Shown: positions 20,687-28,809 of the stretch, piece by piece
Layout: each line of letters starts with the position of its first letter
How positions within the stretch are numbered: position 1 is the stretch's first letter
Assembly: GCF_001279525.1 (NCBI RefSeq)
Contig: NZ_LGDY01000121.1
Span: 1-64,000 of the forward strand
Direction of reading: 5' to 3'
DNA length: 64,000 bases
Origin: Nocardia sp. NRRL S-836
Lineage (GTDB): Bacteria; Actinomycetota; Actinomycetes; Mycobacteriales; Pseudonocardiaceae
Made by a program: the position numbers and the translations under genes
Notes under the pieces: generated by a model
Told to the model about the DNA's origin: nothing
The model's input: only the letters and a program-made list of their open reading frames with translations
The model's database searches: none

Positions 20687-21996
20687 TCCCGGACGAGCTG
20701 GTGGACCGCGTGGCCGCGCTGCTGCCCGACCCGGTGGACGAGCTGCAGGTGGCCGCGCTGCTGGAGAGCCAGGGCATCACCGACCAGGTCGCCACCGAAC
20801 GCTACGGGCGCGCCGACGTGTTCGTGCTCGGCGAGGAGGTGTTCGAACGGCTGCCCCGCGCGAGCGTCGCCACCGCACCGGAGCCGCCGGCCGGCACGTG
20901 GCTGCACGCCGTGCGCGGACCGCTGTACCTGGCGCCGACGACCGCGTTCCCCGCCGTGGCCGCGGTACTCGGTGGCCCGGCCGCCGTGCGGGCGATGGTG
21001 CTCGCGACCGCTGTGACGTGGGTGTGGGGCTCCGGCACGAGTGCCGTCGCGCACCGGTTGCTCGGGGTCGGGGCCGCGGGCGCCGCCGCGCGGTCGTTGC
21101 GGTTGCTCGGTGCCGCCGGGGTGGCGGTCGCCGTTGCCGTCGCGGGCACGGCGCTGGGCTGGCCGGCCGCGGTGTTCGTGCTGGCGCTGGCCGGGTTGCA
21201 GCTCGCGATCGGCGTTCTGCTGTTCCACGGCAGGGAGGTCGTGCTCGCCGCGGCGGTGGTGCCCGCCGGTGCCGGTGGCCTGCTGCACCTGGTGTCGGGT
21301 GCCGTTCAACCCGTGCTGGTGCTCGGCGGCGTGACCGTGCTGCTCGCCGTCGGCGGCGCGTGGTGGGCCGGCCGCGGCGCACGTGACCGCGCGGGTGTCC
21401 GGCTGCCTCCCCCGCGGCTGCTGCTCGCCGCCGCACTGCCCGGCGGCGTGTACGCGGCGTTGTGCGCGGCTCTCCTGCTGCACACGGATTCCCGCTACGT
21501 GCTCAGCGCGGTCGACCTGGCCGTGGCGGCCGCACCGCTGGTGCTCGGGATGGGTGTGGTCGAGTGGCGCGCGCACCGGTTCTTCGAGGTGGCCTCGGCC
21601 GAGCTGCGCCGGTGCGCGCTGCCGCGGGAGTTCGGCGCGGCGACGTGGCGCGCCCTGCTGCTGGAGCTCGGTTTCTGCCTGGTGGCGCTGGGTTCCGCGG
21701 CGCTCGTGCTGCTCGTGGCGCTGCGCTGGGCCGGTGTGCTCACCTCGTCCGGTGCGCTGCTGATCGACGGGCACGTCCTGCTCGGCGGCGCGTTCTTCCT
21801 GGGGTTCGTGCTCGTCCGGACCGGTGGCGCGGTGCTCGCACCCCTGATCGTGTCCGGTGTCCTGGTCGGCAACGTCGTGGCGGACCGGCTCCTGGCCGAT
21901 CCCGTGCCGGTCTTCGTGACCGCCTGCGCCGCGTTGCCGGTCTTCCTGCTCGTGGCGCTCCGCTGGAGCGTCGGACAGGTTCGCCACTACCGATGA
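20683..21996 (+). CDS. Twelve-TM membrane protein, candidate polysaccharide translocase
   Basis: A 437-residue protein: a ~65-residue soluble N-terminus (LVDRVAALLPDPVDELQVA, YGRADVFVLGEEVFERLP) followed by about 12 hydrophobic helices between residues ~70 and 430 (e.g. VRAMVLATAVTWVWGSG, VLALAGLQLAIGVLLF, LLLELGFCLVALGSAALV). I do not recognise the family. PelG, which follows pelF in Pel operons, also has 12 helices, so an analogous flippase/secretion role is the simplest inference, without detectable PelG sequence motifs. Both starts and stops are coupled: ATGA overlap with the glycosyltransferase and 14 nt to the nucleotidyltransferase. The soluble N-terminus may be a docking or sensing domain. 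Confidence 0.6.
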   Translation: MIPDELVDRVAALLPDPVDELQVAALLESQGITDQVATERYGRADVFVLGEEVFERLPRASVATAPEPPAGTWLHAVRGPLYLAPTTAFPAVAAVLGGPAAVRAMVLATAVTWVWGSGTSAVAHRLLGVGAAGAAARSLRLLGAAGVAVAVAVAGTALGWPAAVFVLALAGLQLAIGVLLFHGREVVLAAAVVPAGAGGLLHLVSGAVQPVLVLGGVTVLLAVGGAWWAGRGARDRAGVRLPPPRLLLAAALPGGVYAALCAALLLHTDSRYVLSAVDLAVAAAPLVLGMGVVEWRAHRFFEVASAELRRCALPREFGAATWRALLLELGFCLVALGSAALVLLVALRWAGVLTSSGALLIDGHVLLGGAFFLGFVLVRTGGAVLAPLIVSGVLVGNVVADRLLADPVPVFVTACAALPVFLLVALRWSVGQVRHYR

Positions 21997-22010
21997 GGAA
22001 GTGATCTCCC

Positions 22011-22754
22011 ATGCATGCGGTGATACTCGCCGGCGGCAGAGGAGTGCGACTGCGCCCTTACACCACGGCGCTGCCCAAACCGCTCGTACCGATCGGCGAG
22101 GAGTACGCCATCCTCGACATAATCCTGCAGCAGCTCGGGATGCGGGGCTTCGAGCGGGTGACGCTCGCGATCGGGCACCTGGGTTCGCTGATCCGCGCGT
22201 TCGTCGGCGACGGGTCCAAGTGGGACCTCGCGGTCGACTACACGGAGGAGAAAGCGCCGCTGTCGACCATCGGGCCGTTGCTCAACATCGTCGACCTGCT
22301 GCCCGAGCACTTCCTCGTGATGAACGGGGACGTGCTCACCGACCTCGACTACGCGGCGCTGCTGGACCACCACGTCGCCTGCGGCGCCCCGCTGACGGTG
22401 GCCACGTACCAGCGCAAGGTGAAGATCGACTTCGGCACGCTGTCCACGGCGGAGGGACGCATCGTCGACTTCGTGGAGAAGCCGGAGCTGTTCTACGGCG
22501 TCAGCATGGGCGTGTACGCCATGACCCGCAAGACGCTCACGCCGTACCCGCGCAACGTCCCCTTCGGACTGGACGAGCTCGTGCTCGACCTGCTCGCCCG
22601 CGGCGAGGGACCGGCGGCGTTCGACTTCGCCGGCTACTGGCTCGACATCGGCCGGCCCGACGACTACGACGAGGCCAACCGCGAGTTCGAGCGGCTGCGG
22701 CCGGTGCTGCTGCCCGGCAGCGCGAGCAGAGCGGTGCTGGACGTGACGTCGTGA
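22011..22754 (+). CDS. Sugar-1-phosphate nucleotidyltransferase
   Basis: A 247-residue NTP_transferase. The signature LAGGRGVRLRPYTTALPKPL at the N-terminus binds the NTP; VMNGDVLTD carries the metal-binding Asp, and the sugar-phosphate site lies around FVEKPE. It lacks a C-terminal left-handed beta-helix, so it is a pure pyrophosphorylase of the RmlA/RfbF/HddC size class, making an NDP-sugar from sugar-1-phosphate and NTP. GAGGAAG precedes the ATG. It is the fifth gene of the exopolysaccharide operon and overlaps the epimerase by GTGA, so it probably makes an activated precursor for the PelF-like transferase. Which sugar cannot be told. Confidence 0.85.
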   Translation: MHAVILAGGRGVRLRPYTTALPKPLVPIGEEYAILDIILQQLGMRGFERVTLAIGHLGSLIRAFVGDGSKWDLAVDYTEEKAPLSTIGPLLNIVDLLPEHFLVMNGDVLTDLDYAALLDHHVACGAPLTVATYQRKVKIDFGTLSTAEGRIVDFVEKPELFYGVSMGVYAMTRKTLTPYPRNVPFGLDELVLDLLARGEGPAAFDFAGYWLDIGRPDDYDEANREFERLRPVLLPGSASRAVLDVTS

Positions 22755-23650
22755 CCGCGCTGCTGTTCGGTGCGGCCGGCTGCCTCGGCCGGGCCGCGGA
22801 GAAGGAGCTGCGCGGTCGCGGCACGCGGGTCGTCCGGGTCAGCCGCGCGGTGCCGCGCGATCGCCACTGGATGCGGCACGACCTGGTCCACGGCACCACC
22901 GGCGAGCTGGTCGACCTGCTGAGATCGGTGCGGCCCGAGGTGGTGGTCAACTGCACGGGGCTGCTGGACGGCACGACCGCCGAGCTCGTCGCCGCCAACG
23001 TGACCGCCACGGCGAACCTGCTCGACGCGCTTCCCCGGGCCGTGCCGTCCGCACGGCTCGTCGTGCTCGGCTCCGCGGCCGAGTACGGCCGGGTTCCGCA
23101 CGGCCGCCCGGTCGGCGAGGACGCGGTGCCGGAACCGGTGTCCGGGTACGGGATCACCAAGCTCGCGAGCACGTTGCTGGTGCGCGACGCGGTCGTGGCC
23201 GGCCGGCTGGACGCCGTGGCGCTGCGGGTCTTCAACCCGATCGGCGCCGACCTCCCGCCCGGCACCGTGCTGGGCAGGGCGGCGGAGGCGATGCGAACGG
23301 CCCTGCACGAGGGCACCGACATCACGCTCGGGCCGCTCGACGCGTACCGCGACTTCGTCGACGTCGCCGACGTGGCGGCCGCGATCGCGGACGCGGCGCT
23401 GGCGGCCGCGGTGCCCGAGCCGGTGCTCAACGTCGGTACCGGCCGGGCGGTGGCGGTGCGCGACGTGGTGGCGGTCCTGGCCGAGGTCGCCGGCTTCACC
23501 GGCCGGGTGCGGGAGACCGCCGCGGCGCAGGCGAGGTCCGCCGCGGTCACCTGGATCGCCGCGGACACCACCCGTGTGCGGCAGGCGCTGGGCTGGTCGC
23601 CCCGCCGCGACCTGGCCGACTCGGTGAAGGCGGTGTGGGAGGGGGTGTGA
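22751..23650 (+). CDS. NAD-dependent epimerase/dehydratase (extended SDR)
   Basis: A 299-residue extended SDR. The Rossmann dinucleotide motif is FGAAGCLG near the N-terminus; the catalytic pair is in SGYGITK (YxxxK) with VLGSAAEYG supplying Ser; RDFVDVADVAAAI is the typical C-terminal substrate-domain helix. Members epimerise or dehydrate NDP-sugars. The GTG start at 22751 overlaps the nucleotidyltransferase stop (GTGA). It is the last gene of the operon, ending 8 nt before an 18-bp perfect hairpin. It probably converts the product of the preceding enzyme, e.g. a 4-epimerisation toward galacto-configured sugars, but this is inference. Confidence 0.82.
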   Translation: MTALLFGAAGCLGRAAEKELRGRGTRVVRVSRAVPRDRHWMRHDLVHGTTGELVDLLRSVRPEVVVNCTGLLDGTTAELVAANVTATANLLDALPRAVPSARLVVLGSAAEYGRVPHGRPVGEDAVPEPVSGYGITKLASTLLVRDAVVAGRLDAVALRVFNPIGADLPPGTVLGRAAEAMRTALHEGTDITLGPLDAYRDFVDVADVAAAIADAALAAAVPEPVLNVGTGRAVAVRDVVAVLAEVAGFTGRVRETAAAQARSAAVTWIAADTTRVRQALGWSPRRDLADSVKAVWEGV

Positions 23651-23657
23651 CCGCGGT

Positions 23658-23705
23658 CCGGTGCGGGAAGGCACGGTCCGGCGGACGCGTGCCTTCCCGC
23701 ACCGG
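23658..23705. terminator. Bidirectional terminator between convergent exopolysaccharide operons
   Basis: Perfect 18-bp arms at 23658-23675 and 23688-23705 (core GTGCGGGAAGGCAC) with a 12-nt loop. It lies 8 nt after the plus-operon stop and 2 nt before the minus-operon stop, so both sugar operons end on one structure. Confidence 0.85.
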
Positions 23706-23706
23706 A

Positions 23707-24657
23707 TCACGACCCGTGCGCGCGGTACCAGTCGAAGGTCTGCCGCACCCCGTCGTCGAGCGGGACCGACGGGGCGTACCCGGTGAGCTCCCGCAACAGC
23801 CCCAGGTCCGGGCAGCGGCGTGCGACCGAGCCCGCCGGAGCGGCCGCGCGGTCCACGGCCGGGGCGTGCCCCGCGATCTTGAGCACCAGCTCGGCCAGCT
23901 CACCGATGTTGGTCTCGGCGGTGTCGTCGCCGATGTGGACGATCCGGCCGGTCGCCGCCTCGGTGCCCATCAGCCGCAGCACCGCCTCGACGGCGTCGTC
24001 CACGTGGCAGAACGCCCGGAACTGGTCGGTGCCGTAGACGACGAACGGGTCCTCGCGGCGCAACGCCCGCAGGCACAGCTCCGGGATGACGTGGTCGGCC
24101 CCCATGCGCGGCCCGTACACGTTGTGGAAGCGCCCGACCACGACGGGGACGCCCTTCGCGCGTCCGGTGTGCACGACCGCCGCCTCGCCGAGCATCTTGC
24201 TGATGGCGTAGGCGAAGCGCGGCGCGGTGACGTCCTCGACGACCAGCGGCACGGCCTCCGGCGTGGGTACCGGCACGAGCCCGGTTCCCACCCCTCCCGC
24301 GTAGGCCTCGCTGGTGGAGGCGAAGAACAGCCGCTGCGCCGGGGTCACCCAGTCCAGCGTGTTCAGCGCGGCCAGCGTGTTGATCCGCACGACCCGCGCC
24401 GGGTCGCGTTCGACGTTGCGCACGCCCACCACGGCGGCGAGCAGGTACACGTGGTCGCAGTCGCGCGGCAGGTCGTGGAAGGACGCGGGGTCGGTGAGGT
24501 CGGCGGAGATCACCGGCACGTCCAGCTCGGCGAGCTCGGGGTCGTGGCGGCCCCGCGAGAAGTCGTCCACGACCGTCACCTCGTGGCCGTCGGCGACGAG
24601 TCTCCTGGTGAGGTGCAGGCCGATGAACCCGGCGCCGCCCAGCACGAGGTGCCTCAC
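23707..24657 (-). CDS. NAD-dependent UDP-sugar epimerase (GalE-like SDR)
   Basis: A 316-residue extended SDR: GGAGFIGLHLTRRL Rossmann motif, FFASTSEAYAGG (catalytic Ser/Thr), FAYAISKMLGE (YxxxK) and the substrate segment GRFHNVYGPRM. The layout matches UDP-glucose/UDP-GlcNAc 4-epimerase or UDP-uronate epimerase families. The GTG start at 24657 overlaps the stop of the upstream dehydrogenase (GTGA). It is the last gene of the minus-strand operon (GH114, dehydrogenase, epimerase). Together with the dehydrogenase it would yield a galacto-configured or uronic NDP-sugar, fitting a galactosamine-type polymer; the exact substrate is inferred from context only. Confidence 0.83.
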   Translation of the reverse strand: MRHLVLGGAGFIGLHLTRRLVADGHEVTVVDDFSRGRHDPELAELDVPVISADLTDPASFHDLPRDCDHVYLLAAVVGVRNVERDPARVVRINTLAALNTLDWVTPAQRLFFASTSEAYAGGVGTGLVPVPTPEAVPLVVEDVTAPRFAYAISKMLGEAAVVHTGRAKGVPVVVGRFHNVYGPRMGADHVIPELCLRALRREDPFVVYGTDQFRAFCHVDDAVEAVLRLMGTEAATGRIVHIGDDTAETNIGELAELVLKIAGHAPAVDRAAAPAGSVARRCPDLGLLRELTGYAPSVPLDDGVRQTFDWYRAHGS

Positions 24658-25967
24658 CGCGTCTCCCCCGCCTGGTAGCCCAGACCGGCGTAGCCGACGC
24701 CGTTCCCGCTCACCCGGTCCTCGTCGAGCACCCGCCACGAGTCGTAGACGAACCGCACGGACGACCCCGGCAGCAGCCGGTCGACGTCGAGCCGCCGGTA
24801 CTGCGGGTGGTCGGTGATCACCAGCACCGCGTCGGCACTCGCGAACCCGGCGGCGACGTCCACCGGTGTGCCGCCGTGGCGGCGGATCACGTCGGCGCCC
24901 ACCAGCGGGTCGTGGCCCAGCACCTCGACGCCGGCCCGGTCGAACACCGGCATCATCGACGCGATCGGGGTGCCGCGCATGTCGTCGGTGGGCGGCCAGC
25001 CCTTGTACGCCCAGCCCAGCACCAGCAACCGCTTGCCCGCCGGCTCGCCCAGCAGCGTGAGCACGCGTTCCGCGACGTGCACCGGCAGGTCCTCGTTCAC
25101 CGTGCGCGCGGCGCTGATCAGCGGCGGGACGTACCCGGCGCGCTCGGCCGCCGAGAGCAGCAGGTAGGGGTCCTTCGACAGGCAGCCGCCGCCGACGTAG
25201 CCCGGCTTCGCGATGTCCGGGCGCGGGTAGTCGACGTTGGTCGCCCTGATCACCTCCAGCGGGTCGAGCCCGAGCCGCTCGGTCATCCTGGCCACCTCGT
25301 TGCCGAACGAGTAGATGACGTCGGTGTGGCAGTTGTTGACGAGCTTCACCAGTTCCGCGGTCTCCAGCGACGACACCGGCACCAGCCGGTCGGACAGGCC
25401 GCCGAACAGCGCGAGCCCCAGCCGCAGGCTCTCGTCGTCGAGACCGCCGACGACCTGCGGCAGCTCGACCAGCTCGCGCAGCGCCTGCCCCTGGATCGTG
25501 CGTTCGGGAGCCATCACGAGCCGTGCCGACCCCCAGGCGTCGAGCAGCGGGGGCAGCACGACCGCCCGTGTCGCGCCGACGGGGACGGTGCTGCGCACGA
25601 CCACCAGCGTCTGCGGCGAGCAGCGCTTCGCGATGTGCTCGGCCGCCGCGGCGAGGTTGAGCAGGTACGGCTCGTGCCCGGCCGCCTCGACGGGGGTGGA
25701 GACGCAGATGATCGCCGCGTCGACGCCGGTGTCGGGCAGGTCGTGGCCGAGGAAGATCCGGCTGCCCACCCACTCCTTGAAGACGTCCTCCACGCCGGGT
25801 TCGAAGATGTGCGGCCGTCCGCGCGACAACGTGTCGAGCAGTGCGGGCTGGGTGTCCACGCCGTGCACCTCGTACCCGCGGCGGGCGAGTGCCGCGGCCA
25901 GCGTCAGGCCGACGTACCCCATGCCGATGACGCCCACCTGACGGAACTCGGGTTCTCCCTCTGTCAC
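24654..25967 (-). CDS. Nucleotide-sugar 6-dehydrogenase (WecC/UDP-HexNAc dehydrogenase-like)
   Basis: A 437-residue three-domain enzyme: NAD-binding VGVIGMGYVGLTLA at 11-24, Lys208 in ELVKLVNNCHTD, catalytic Cys262 in GYVGGGCLSKDPY and a C-terminal UDP-binding domain (LGWAYKGWPPTDDMRGTP). The APERTIQGQALREL segment is more like UDP-ManNAc/UDP-GlcNAc/UDP-GalNAc dehydrogenases (WecC/WbpA type) than UDP-glucose dehydrogenase. It oxidises C6 of an NDP-sugar to a carboxylate using two NAD+. It sits 30 nt after the GH114 gene and overlaps the following epimerase by GTGA. It implies an acidic amino-sugar in the product or in a related envelope glycan. Confidence 0.87.
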   Translation of the reverse strand: MTEGEPEFRQVGVIGMGYVGLTLAAALARRGYEVHGVDTQPALLDTLSRGRPHIFEPGVEDVFKEWVGSRIFLGHDLPDTGVDAAIICVSTPVEAAGHEPYLLNLAAAAEHIAKRCSPQTLVVVRSTVPVGATRAVVLPPLLDAWGSARLVMAPERTIQGQALRELVELPQVVGGLDDESLRLGLALFGGLSDRLVPVSSLETAELVKLVNNCHTDVIYSFGNEVARMTERLGLDPLEVIRATNVDYPRPDIAKPGYVGGGCLSKDPYLLLSAAERAGYVPPLISAARTVNEDLPVHVAERVLTLLGEPAGKRLLVLGWAYKGWPPTDDMRGTPIASMMPVFDRAGVEVLGHDPLVGADVIRRHGGTPVDVAAGFASADAVLVITDHPQYRRLDVDRLLPGSSVRFVYDSWRVLDEDRVSGNGVGYAGLGYQAGETR

Positions 25968-25997
25968 GTTCCACCTCTCCTCGTCGGCGCGTGCCGG

Positions 25998-26888
25998 TCA
26001 GCGGCACGGCGCGGCGACGGTGTCCAGTCCGCGCACCGTCACGTATCCTTCGAATCCTTCTTCGCGATAACGACGGCACGCCTGCGCGACGTTCTCGGGG
26101 CGCGTGGCGTAGTCAACCGCCAAAACGGTCTTCCCGGCTTCTTTCAGCTTTCTCGTCGCCGCCAGGTTCTCGGCGCAGAAGTCGGCGGTGCACGGCTCGT
26201 CGGTGGCCCGGAAGAAAAGCTCCTCGACGCCGACGCCGTCAATCGCGTCGAGATACCCCGGGTACTCGCGCAGCTCCGGCGAATTCTGCGGATAGACACC
26301 GAATGACGGATTCGCCCCCTTGACGTGGGCGCTGATCCGCACGATCAGGTCCGTCATCCGCTCGGCGAGCTCGGTGCGGCCGAGACCGGGCACGAGCCCG
26401 AGGTCGATCTCCTCGTAGGCGAGCGGCGTGTCGAGGTACACGCCGTCGAACCCGGCGGCGAGCGCCCGGTCCAGCCGCGGCCGCACCGCCAGGTCCCACC
26501 AGCGCGGTTCCCAGTAGCGGACGAAGTGCTCCCCTGGCCAGCTCCGCCACTCGTTCAGCAGCAGCCGGTCGTCCCGGATCGCGGTGAAGTCGGGCCGGAA
26601 CGACTCGATCGAACCGATCTCGAAATAGGCGAGCACCCGCTTCCCGGACGCCTTGAGCGCACCGATCTCGTCCGCCTGGAAATAGGACGCACCGCCGTCG
26701 CGCGCCAGGTCGACGACGGCGGTGCGGAACGGCGCGGCGGCCAACTCGTCGAGCCGTCCGTCCCGATATCCCTGCAGCTGGTAGACAAAGCTTCCCGGCG
26801 GCGTGGAATCATTCGAACACCCGGTCATCGCGAGCATCCACGTCGTCGCCGAAACGATGAGGAGCACTCGACGGAAAAGACCGGCCAC
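25998..26888 (-). CDS. GH114-family lipoprotein (endo-alpha-1,4-polygalactosaminidase-like)
   Basis: A 296-residue exported lipoprotein: hydrophobic signal ~5-21 and lipobox MTGC with Cys24. The mature part is a TM1410/GH114 barrel: FVYQLQGY, VVDLARDGG, KRVLAYFEIGSIESFRPDF, HFVRYWEPRWW and AGFDGVYLDTPLAYEE. Asp153 (YLD) and Glu222/Glu223 (VEELFF) fall where the catalytic Asp and Glu of fungal Ega3 are expected. GH114 enzymes cut alpha-1,4-linked galactosamine polymers. The GTG start at 26888 is preceded by a TACCGT-like -10. It leads the minus-strand sugar operon. Inferred role: trimming, release or editing of a partly deacetylated galactosamine polymer at the membrane surface. Confidence 0.83.
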   Translation of the reverse strand: MAGLFRRVLLIVSATTWMLAMTGCSNDSTPPGSFVYQLQGYRDGRLDELAAAPFRTAVVDLARDGGASYFQADEIGALKASGKRVLAYFEIGSIESFRPDFTAIRDDRLLLNEWRSWPGEHFVRYWEPRWWDLAVRPRLDRALAAGFDGVYLDTPLAYEEIDLGLVPGLGRTELAERMTDLIVRISAHVKGANPSFGVYPQNSPELREYPGYLDAIDGVGVEELFFRATDEPCTADFCAENLAATRKLKEAGKTVLAVDYATRPENVAQACRRYREEGFEGYVTVRGLDTVAAPCR

Positions 26889-27066
26889 CCGCTCACGGTA
26901 CCGATCGTTTGTGTCCGATCAATGCGCCGCCCGGCCCATCTCGTACGGCCGGTCCCCGACTCCCCGGCGCGTCGGCCAGGTGTTCAACCGGCGCCGTGAG
27001 CGGTTGCACCCGAGGAGATCGGTCCGGTAGGCATGGGGCAGTTCGTTCAAACCTGGGGGGTTTCGA

Positions 27067-27369
27067 ATGTCTCTGTTCCGCACGCTCGCGTCCGCCACCG
27101 TGGTGTCCGCGGCTGCACTCACCCTGGTCGCCGGGCCCGCGAGCGCGGACCCGCTCCAGAACTCCGGCGACTTCAAGGTCGCGGGCGTCAACATCCGCTA
27201 CGGCCCCGGCCTCAACTACGGCGTCGCGGGCTCCGGCTACCCCGGTCAGTACGCCTACCTGTCCTGCGGGCAGGCCGTGTCCGGGTGGGAGTGGATCGAA
27301 GTGCAGAACGTCGCCACGGGTGTGCGTGGCTGGGCGAAGAACGAGCTCATGTACGCCTTCTGCAGCTGA
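27067..27369 (+). CDS. Small secreted SH3-like protein
   Basis: A 100-residue exported protein. The signal peptide (~1-27, ending GPASA before DPLQN) leaves a ~73-residue mature domain resembling bacterial SH3b: VAGVNIRYGPGLNYG (the typical LNVRSGPGTNY motif), GQYAYLSCGQ, WEWIEVQNVATGVRGWAKN. Two cysteines (in LSCGQ and the C-terminal FCS) could form a disulfide. SH3b domains bind peptidoglycan or other cell-wall material. A G-run ribosome binding site lies directly upstream. It is monocistronic, ended by the hairpin at 27377, and lies just outside the exopolysaccharide region, so it may be a wall-associated protein of that locus or independent. Confidence 0.83.
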   Translation: MSLFRTLASATVVSAAALTLVAGPASADPLQNSGDFKVAGVNIRYGPGLNYGVAGSGYPGQYAYLSCGQAVSGWEWIEVQNVATGVRGWAKNELMYAFCS

Positions 27370-27376
27370 GCCCGCT

Positions 27377-27419
27377 CCGTGGTCCGGCAGGGCGGTGCGA
27401 CCGTCCTGCCGGACCACGG
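27377..27419. terminator. 15-bp-arm bidirectional hairpin
   Basis: Perfect arms CCGTGGTCCGGCAGG (27377-27391) and its complement (27405-27419) with a 13-nt loop, 7 nt after the SH3-like gene and 4 nt before the convergent LuxR gene stop. Confidence 0.82.
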
Positions 27420-27423
27420 GTGG

Positions 27424-28671
27424 TCAGCGCGCCGCGCCCCATTCGTGGGCCAGCGCCGCCGCCTCGCCGCGGGAGCCGACACCGAGCTTGTCCAGGATGT
27501 TGGCGACGTGGAACTTCACCGTGGACTCGCTGATGTGCAGCTCCCCCGCGATGTCGCGGTTGCGCCGGCCGCGGGCGAGCCGGCCCAGCACCTCCAGCTC
27601 CCGTGCGCCGAGCACGGTCAACGGGTCCTCGCGCGGTTTCTCCGGCGGCCCGAGCGGAACCTCGATCGTCACCGTCGTGCCCCACCCCGGCACCGCGTCC
27701 ACCTCCACCGTGCCGCCGAGCGGCCCGAGGCGTTCCGGGACGCGGCGCGTGTCGAGGCTCCCGCACGACAGCGTGCCCGGACCGTCGTCGCGCACGGTCG
27801 CCTTGAGCGCGGTCCCGGCGACCTTCCAGCCGATGTGGACGCGGTGCACACCGCGCTGGTCGTCCAGCATCGCGTGCACGGCGGACCGGACCACCGCACC
27901 GGCCGTGGCGGCGACCTCGGTGGGCACGACCCGGTCCGCACCCTCCTCCGCACCGGGGGTGCCGAGGTCCAGCCGCACCTCGCGGCCGCGCAGGACCCGC
28001 CGCAACGACTCGGCGACCCGCCGAAAAGCGGCGCCGGCCTTCTCCTCGGTCAGCGTCCGCTCCAGCTCGGCGCGGGACCGCAGGTCGACGAGCGCGGTGA
28101 CGGCGAGGTCCACGGCCCGCGCACGTGCCGTCACGTCGTCCACGGCCCGGTCGCGCAGCACGCCGAGCAACGCCGTCAGCGCGGTCCCGTAGGCGTCCCC
28201 GAGGTCGGAGATCGTCATCGCCCGTGCCGCCGCGGCCGCCCGCGACACCGCGAGCGTCGTGGGCACCGCCTCGTTGCGCAGGCTCTCCACGTGGGCGGTC
28301 ACCAGGTCCCACAGCGTGAGGGCCGGTGCCAGCACGTCGTCCGGCAGCGGGCTGTCCTCGGTGCGCAGGAGCACCAGCAGCGCGTGGGGCCGGCTCACGT
28401 CGCTCACCAGCACCACCACCGGAACCTCGACGCCGGCCATGACCGCACGCCCCTGCCAGCTACCCCGCCCCGGCACCAGTGGCCATAGCGCGGCGAGGTC
28501 GGCGATCGTGGCGGACGGCCCCGAACCCCGGAACTTGAACGGCGCGAACGAGCAGTTCGACAGCTCGGCGACCGCCCGGTGCGGAACGGTCTCGGCGAGC
28601 ACGGCGGACAACCGGGGCAGCAACTCGCTCAGCGGCGCCTGGATCACCTCGACGGCGCTCTGGAGGTCCAT
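27424..28671 (-). CDS. LuxR-type regulator with histidine-kinase-like ATPase domain
   Basis: A 415-residue cytoplasmic protein. Residues ~1-200 are a divergent sensor region; ~200-340 resemble a HisKA/HATPase module (VVPTEVAATAGAVVRSAVHA, TVRDDGPGTLS, GTTVTIEVPLG) but no phospho-acceptor His motif is evident. The C-terminal ~65 residues are a LuxR HTH (LGARELEVLGRLARGRRNRD, SESTVKFHVANILDKLGV). The fusion of ATPase-like and LuxR modules is known in actinomycetes; the ligand is unknown. The ATG at 28671 lies 7 nt after TAGGCT (28679-28684), so the mRNA is nearly leaderless. It is divergent from the MDR oxidoreductase, a possible target. Confidence 0.78.
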   Translation of the reverse strand: MDLQSAVEVIQAPLSELLPRLSAVLAETVPHRAVAELSNCSFAPFKFRGSGPSATIADLAALWPLVPGRGSWQGRAVMAGVEVPVVVLVSDVSRPHALLVLLRTEDSPLPDDVLAPALTLWDLVTAHVESLRNEAVPTTLAVSRAAAAARAMTISDLGDAYGTALTALLGVLRDRAVDDVTARARAVDLAVTALVDLRSRAELERTLTEEKAGAAFRRVAESLRRVLRGREVRLDLGTPGAEEGADRVVPTEVAATAGAVVRSAVHAMLDDQRGVHRVHIGWKVAGTALKATVRDDGPGTLSCGSLDTRRVPERLGPLGGTVEVDAVPGWGTTVTIEVPLGPPEKPREDPLTVLGARELEVLGRLARGRRNRDIAGELHISESTVKFHVANILDKLGVGSRGEAAALAHEWGAAR

Positions 28672-28809
28672 TGTGCCGAGCCTAGCCCGCCCGGACCGGC
28701 GACCACCTGGTCTTCCGGCCAGGCCGGACTGGCCGAAGGACGGGCGCCCGCGGTGCCGCCCGATCGCCACGATCGACACGTCAACCAGCGGCGAGCAGTG
28801 GAGTGCGAG

